16,300 nt of DNA from assembly GCA_002366545.1 (NCBI GenBank), contig DFBH01000001.1, positions 30,780 through 47,079 of the forward strand, in the 5' to 3' direction. The notes under the pieces were generated by a model. That model worked only from the letters and a program-made list of their open reading frames with translations. It was not told where the DNA came from and searched no databases. Source of the DNA: Candidatus Oleimmundimicrobium americanum (GTDB lineage Bacteria; Actinomycetota; Aquicultoria; UBA3085; Oleimmundimicrobiaceae). Shown here piece after piece: positions 13,108 to 16,300 of the stretch (within the stretch, counting starts at the first letter, position 1; the number at the start of each line of letters is the position of its first letter). Position numbers and translations under genes: made by a program.

Positions 13108-14772
13108 GTGAGTTGGACTCATGATAGGATAGGGGATATCCTTGTAAAGAAAAATTTAATTACTCCCCAGCAGCTTATGGATGCATTGAATGTGCAAAAA
13201 GACAGCGGGAAACCGTTAGGTGAAGCTTTGATTGATCTTGAAATGGTTTCCGAAGAAAACATAGCCAGCGCTCTCGCCAAGCAAAAAAATCTACCGGTGA
13301 TCAATCTTGAAGAGTATGAGATTAATCCTCACGCTGCCGGTTTAATCCCCGAAAGAGTTGCCCGTAGGCATATGGCTTTGCCTATTGGCTATGAAGAAGG
13401 GAAATTAGTCTTGGCAATGGCAAACCCTCTTGATATTCATGCTATTGACGATCTTAGAGTTATTACAGGTTATGAAATTAAGCCTGTTGTTTGCACTCGC
13501 TCGGATATCAAAAATGCAATTGCCAAATATTTAACGCAAAGCTCATCGGTGGAAGAAGCCGTAGAGGCCGTGGTCGAAATCAAAGAAACAATGAAGGAAG
13601 AGGAGCTAAAGACCATTGCTCCCGACGCGCCGGTGGTAAAACTTGCTAATCAAATAATCGCCGACGCGGTAAATCAAAGAGCGAGCGATATTCACATTGA
13701 ACCTCAAGAAAAAGATTTTCAAGTTAGATTCAGGGTTGATGGTGTTCTTCACAATGTAATGACGGTTCCAAAGAAAGTTCAGGCGGGGTTGATTTCCCGC
13801 TTTAAGATAATGAGCGAAATAAATATTGCCGAACACAGATTGCCTCAGGATGGTCGATGCAGTGTAAATGCAAGGGGTAGAGAAATTGATTTAAGAGTTG
13901 CAACATTGCCGACCGTCTATGGCGAAAATGTGACTTTAAGAATTTTAGATAAAAGCCAGGCTGCTTTGAGTCTCGAGGATTTGGGATTCTTGCCGGACAC
14001 ACTCAAAAAATTCAAGAGTGCATATTCTCAAGCTTATGGGGCTATGTTAGTTACGGGCCCAACCGGTTCAGGGAAATCTACAACGATCTACGCCACCTTA
14101 AATGTGCTTAATTCCCCGGAAAAGAAAATAATTACGGTGGAGGACCCCGTGGAATATCACCTGTCGGGGATTCTTCAAATTCAGGTAAATTCTTCGGCGG
14201 GGCTTACATTTGCCAAAGGGCTTAGATCCATTGTCAGGTGCGATCCCGATATTATTATGGTAGGAGAAATAAGAGATTTAGAAACCGCTAAAATTGCCGT
14301 GGAATCAGCATTAACGGGGCACTTGGTGCTCTCAACTCTTCACACAAACGATGCTCCCTCTGCTTTAACCAGACTTATTGAGATGGGGTTGGAGCCTTTT
14401 CTGATTTCTTCTTCAATTGATTGTGTCTTGGCTCAGAGATTGGCTAGAAAGCTTTGTGAGCATTGCAAAGAAGAATATAAGTTATCGGAAAAAGCGTTGG
14501 CTGAACTTGGCGAGTCAGATAAAGAAATGACTGTTTATCGAGCAAAAGGGTGCAAAAAGTGCCTAAATACAGGATACAAGGGAAGGATTGGGATATATGA
14601 GGTGATGCCCGTAAGCGATGCTATAGCCGGGCTTTGTGTTGAGAAGAGATCGACGGAAGAGATTCGCAAAGTTGCAATAGAAGAGGGGATGCGGACATTG
14701 AGAGAAGACGGGTTGGAAAAAGTTAAAAGGGGAATAACTTCTCTTGAGGAGATAATGAGAGTTGTGGTTTAA
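13108..14772 (+). CDS. pilB: Type IV pilus assembly / type II secretion ATPase PilB (GspE) with MshEN N-terminus
   Basis: This hexameric cytoplasmic ATPase drives pilin (or pseudopilin) extension. The 554 residues match the PilB/GspE family. The N-terminal MshEN region has two 24-residue units, RIGDILVKKNLITP...ALNVQ (7-30) and PLGEALIDLEMVSE...ALAKQ (36-59). They fit the known c-di-GMP-binding pattern R-x-G-x2-L...L-x2-A-L-x2-Q, with Asn16 at the usual Gly. The ATPase core has Walker A GPTGSGKST (317-325), an Asp box around EDPVEY (345-350), Walker B DPDIIMVGEIRD (379-390, Glu387) and a His box near LSTLHTNDA. The zinc tetracysteine is Cys450, 453, 482 and 485. The start is GTG at 13108 with AAAGGAGGA upstream; a GTG-start peptidase gene follows 14 bases after the stop. 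pilT, pilC and pilin genes are not in the window, so PilB versus GspE rests on family resemblance. Confidence 0.93.
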   Translation: MSWTHDRIGDILVKKNLITPQQLMDALNVQKDSGKPLGEALIDLEMVSEENIASALAKQKNLPVINLEEYEINPHAAGLIPERVARRHMALPIGYEEGKLVLAMANPLDIHAIDDLRVITGYEIKPVVCTRSDIKNAIAKYLTQSSSVEEAVEAVVEIKETMKEEELKTIAPDAPVVKLANQIIADAVNQRASDIHIEPQEKDFQVRFRVDGVLHNVMTVPKKVQAGLISRFKIMSEINIAEHRLPQDGRCSVNARGREIDLRVATLPTVYGENVTLRILDKSQAALSLEDLGFLPDTLKKFKSAYSQAYGAMLVTGPTGSGKSTTIYATLNVLNSPEKKIITVEDPVEYHLSGILQIQVNSSAGLTFAKGLRSIVRCDPDIIMVGEIRDLETAKIAVESALTGHLVLSTLHTNDAPSALTRLIEMGLEPFLISSSIDCVLAQRLARKLCEHCKEEYKLSEKALAELGESDKEMTVYRAKGCKKCLNTGYKGRIGIYEVMPVSDAIAGLCVEKRSTEEIRKVAIEEGMRTLREDGLEKVKRGITSLEEIMRVVV

Positions 14773-14786
14773 GGGAGGGGGTTGAG

Positions 14787-15647
14787 GTGTTTAATGTCTA
14801 TGACAAAACCTTAAGTTCTTTAAAGAAAAAGGCGTCTCTCCTCAAATCTTTTTTTAAAGATTTAAAGAAAAGAATCTGTTTTCCCACATTTAAAACCTCT
14901 CTAAGTATTCCTACTCTTATAATTTTGCTTACCGTGGTCTTGGTAAGCTCCATTTTTTTGCCGGAGATAATCTTCGACCTTTTTAGCTATACTCATCCGA
15001 AAGCTGTTTCCGACGTTTCTTTTGAGCCCATTGTTTTAGCTGGTGGTGCCGTTGTGCCCGGGGAACATTCTTTGTATGGGGTCGGGGATAAGAGAATTTT
15101 TGTTGCCAGAAAATTTACAACCGGGATTAAGGGCGAAGAATATGAATTGGATGCTGTCTGTAAAGCGGTTGGAAAATTTTGTTATGTCTTTGTTGAAGAG
15201 GGGCAAGAAGTTGATAATGTTTGGGTAAATAAACTTAGGACTGAATTTGATGAGGAGATATCAGCTAAGGAAAAAATTGCGAATCGCTTTAAATCAACTC
15301 TCGACAATGACGGAAGGATTACTCTGCTACTCATAGATATTGAAGATGGATGGGATTATCAAAAGAAGGGGGAGCGTTATATAGCCGGTTTTTTTTGGGG
15401 AGAAAATCAGATTCCGGGTTTTAGAAGTAAAACGGGCAATGAAGCAGATTTGTTGTATTTAGATATAAATCCCGCTAATGCTTCAACAAAAGATTTTTTA
15501 AAAACCGTTTCACACGAGTTAGATCACCTTGTTCATCAGAGCTATATTGAGGTTAGAGTTTGGCTCATTATATTTTTGCAGGTGGGCTTCATAAGTTTTT
15601 TCGTTCTTCATTATTTTTTAGAAGGACGGTGGAAAGGGAAGCTGTAG
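14787..15647 (+). CDS. Membrane-anchored HExxH metallopeptidase-like protein, probably 3'-truncated
   Basis: From GTG 14787 (GGGAGGGG at 14773-14780 upstream) the frame gives 286 residues. A basic N-terminus precedes one membrane helix (about 41-64), then an extracytoplasmic domain with strands such as ITLLLIDIEDGW (178-189) and DLLYLDINPA (221-230). The zinc motif HELDH (243-247, in VSHELDHLVHQ) resembles secreted peptidases of the hyicolysin/M30-like or gluzincin type. Those families carry the third zinc ligand in a W-x-N-E-G segment after the HExxH helix, plus a further helical domain. Here the frame instead ends in a hydrophobic, non-family tail (RVWLIIFLQVGFISFF) 39 residues later, and the ~300-bp repeat begins 6 bases after the stop. 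I conclude that the gene is broken, by deletion or repeat insertion, and that activity is doubtful. Confidence 0.65.
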   Translation: MFNVYDKTLSSLKKKASLLKSFFKDLKKRICFPTFKTSLSIPTLIILLTVVLVSSIFLPEIIFDLFSYTHPKAVSDVSFEPIVLAGGAVVPGEHSLYGVGDKRIFVARKFTTGIKGEEYELDAVCKAVGKFCYVFVEEGQEVDNVWVNKLRTEFDEEISAKEKIANRFKSTLDNDGRITLLLIDIEDGWDYQKKGERYIAGFFWGENQIPGFRSKTGNEADLLYLDINPANASTKDFLKTVSHELDHLVHQSYIEVRVWLIIFLQVGFISFFVLHYFLEGRWKGKL

Positions 15648-15653
15648 CCCTTT

Positions 15654-16030
15654 ATTTTCTTACTCGCCTAAGAAAACGAACCAAAAGACGAAGGAATTTT
15701 GTGAAATCTACAAATATTGAGATTAATAAAGAGATTTTATCGAAATTCCCGAGCTGGGCGGCCGATCATTTTCTTAACAGCTCCAAAATAGCGGTTGTCC
15801 AGGCGCCTGCCTGGTACAGGCCCGTATCGGGCAGAACTCCCCCTCGTTTCACTCCGGGGTCAGACAGCTTCGGCTTATTCCCTGAACGAGGAGCATTTTG
15901 TAGTGAACTCAAATTTAATAGGTTGATATTGGTGAGCTATCAAAATGTCCGAGCAAACCTGATTTTCCGCCTAAAAATGACCCTTCGTTCCTCCAGGGTC
16001 ATCCCGGAATGAAATGAGGGATGATATGGC
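15654..16030. repeat. ~300-bp interspersed repeat, copy B (after the metallopeptidase gene)
   Basis: This copy has the same orientation and the same block order as 5503-5803. The left hairpin is TTTTCTTA 15655-15662 / TAAGAAAA 15669-15676. Then come the conserved ~135-base block, the CTCCCCCTCG...CAGACAGCTTCGGC block, and a right hairpin ATGACCCT 15977-15984 / AGGGTCAT 15995-16002 ending in ATGATATGGC. It is longer than copy A because of extra sequence in the middle. One piece is a palindromic segment with GCCCG-TAT-CGGGC (15820-15832) just before the shared AGAACTCC. Another stretch lies after TTCGGC, about 15875-15970. The left end abuts the stop of the metallopeptidase frame. Confidence 0.85.
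15820..15832. repeat. Small hairpin GCCCG-TAT-CGGGC inside repeat copy B
   Basis: This perfect five-pair stem with a TAT loop is next to a second inverted pair, GCCTG/CAGGC (15806-15821 region). Copy A lacks the whole segment, so it is extra material in copy B. Confidence 0.45.
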
Positions 16031-16084
16031 GATTAGCTTATAGCAAATGGCATATGGCGGGAAGCAGGGAAACTGTTGAATTTT

Positions 16085-16203
16085 GTCATTGCGAGCACCC
16101 CACCCCAGTCTAACTGGGGTGATTTAAGAAAGAAACAAGGTTTTGGTATGGAGAGTGGTGAGCTTGTTACTTAGGAGGAGCCGTAGGCGACGCGGCAATC
16201 TCG
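16085..16203. repeat. TCATTGCGAG...GCAATCTCG intergenic repeat split by ~75 bases
   Basis: GTCATTGCGAG (16085-16095) and GGAGGAGCCGTAGGCGACG plus CGGCAATCTCG (to 16203) would together make a familiar ~40-base intergenic repeat. They are separated by DNA that starts with the perfect hairpin CACCCCAG-TCTAA-CTGGGGTG (16101-16121). The 181-235 element has the same architecture. The insertion reading is inference from the layout. Confidence 0.5.
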
Positions 16204-16254
16204 GTTTAATTATAATTTTTTGCGGGTCGAACACGCCCCACACTCGGCTGTTTG

Positions 16255-16278
16255 TCCAGAGGACAATCCTCCTCTGGA
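16255..16278. repeat. Hairpin TCCAGAGGA / TCCTCTGGA
   Basis: A perfect nine-pair inverted repeat with a six-base loop. The CCTCTGGAGG-like right arm resembles the core of the small palindromes elsewhere in the window. No gene is visible on either side within the window. Confidence 0.5.
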
Positions 16279-16300
16279 GGAATCCGCGACTGCACTCGCT

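Larger units (their letters stand above)
15648..16300. other. Gene-free, repeat-filled right end of the window
   Basis: No supported gene. An open frame spanning 15560-16012 is an artefact of the peptidase tail joined to the repeat. The stretch holds repeat copy B (15654-16030), a short unassigned piece (16031-16084), a split TCATTGCG...GCAATCTC element (16085-16203) and a hairpin at 16255-16278. Confidence 0.6.

Noticed and set aside
15560..16012. 150-codon open frame across the peptidase end and repeat copy B
   Set aside because: It begins at a TTG inside the peptidase gene and runs through the repeat. The same left-part peptide appears in copy A only because the DNA is repeated, and it then diverges into palindrome-derived sequence.

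Overview
The window comes from a bacterium with moderately AT-rich DNA, frequent TTG and GTG starts and strong purine-rich ribosome binding sites. It reads like an environmental anaerobe: it encodes selenocysteine insertion machinery, an archaeal-type PEP carboxylase, type IV pilus/type II secretion machinery and two membrane-bound diguanylate cyclases. The gene set would fit a deep-branching Gram-positive-type lineage such as an uncultured Actinomycetota, but nothing here fixes the taxonomy and this is a low-confidence inference.

Layout. 1-332: non-coding, repeat-bearing leader. 333-2316 (+): archaeal-type PEP carboxylase overlapping a small VanZ-like membrane protein. 2333-3822 (-): a CapA-like membrane-anchored protein followed by a stand-alone Lrp/AsnC ligand-binding (RAM) domain protein. 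3979-8211 (+): a selenocysteine locus of selA, selB and tRNA-Sec (anticodon UCA), with selA and selB separated by a ~300-bp interspersed repeat. 8239-8649 (-): a small protein with two tandem cysteine-rich 'CW' units, divergent from 8831-10543 (+), a membrane GAF-GGDEF protein carrying the same cysteine-rich unit inside its GAF region. 10671-11300 (-): a secreted, highly charged protein of unknown function, with a perfect 30-bp palindrome beyond its 3' end. 11482-15647 (+): a tight gene run of a second membrane GAF-GGDEF protein, a PilB/GspE ATPase with an MshEN-type (c-di-GMP-binding) N-terminus, and a membrane-anchored HExxH metallopeptidase that looks truncated. 15648-16300: no gene, but a second copy of the ~300-bp repeat and nested palindromic elements.

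How the genes fit together. selA, selB and tRNA-Sec cover tRNA charging and delivery for selenocysteine; selD and serS are not in the window. The GGDEF-pilB pair suggests a local circuit in which the cyclase makes c-di-GMP and the neighbouring ATPase senses it. The two divergent genes with the shared cysteine-rich unit suggest a metal- or redox-linked input to the first cyclase.

The least explained material is (a) the shared CW cysteine unit and (b) a nested family of intergenic repeats. The two ~300-bp copies have hairpins at both ends, and small palindromes with a CTCTGG-type core, or GC-rich hairpins, are inserted into larger repeats.
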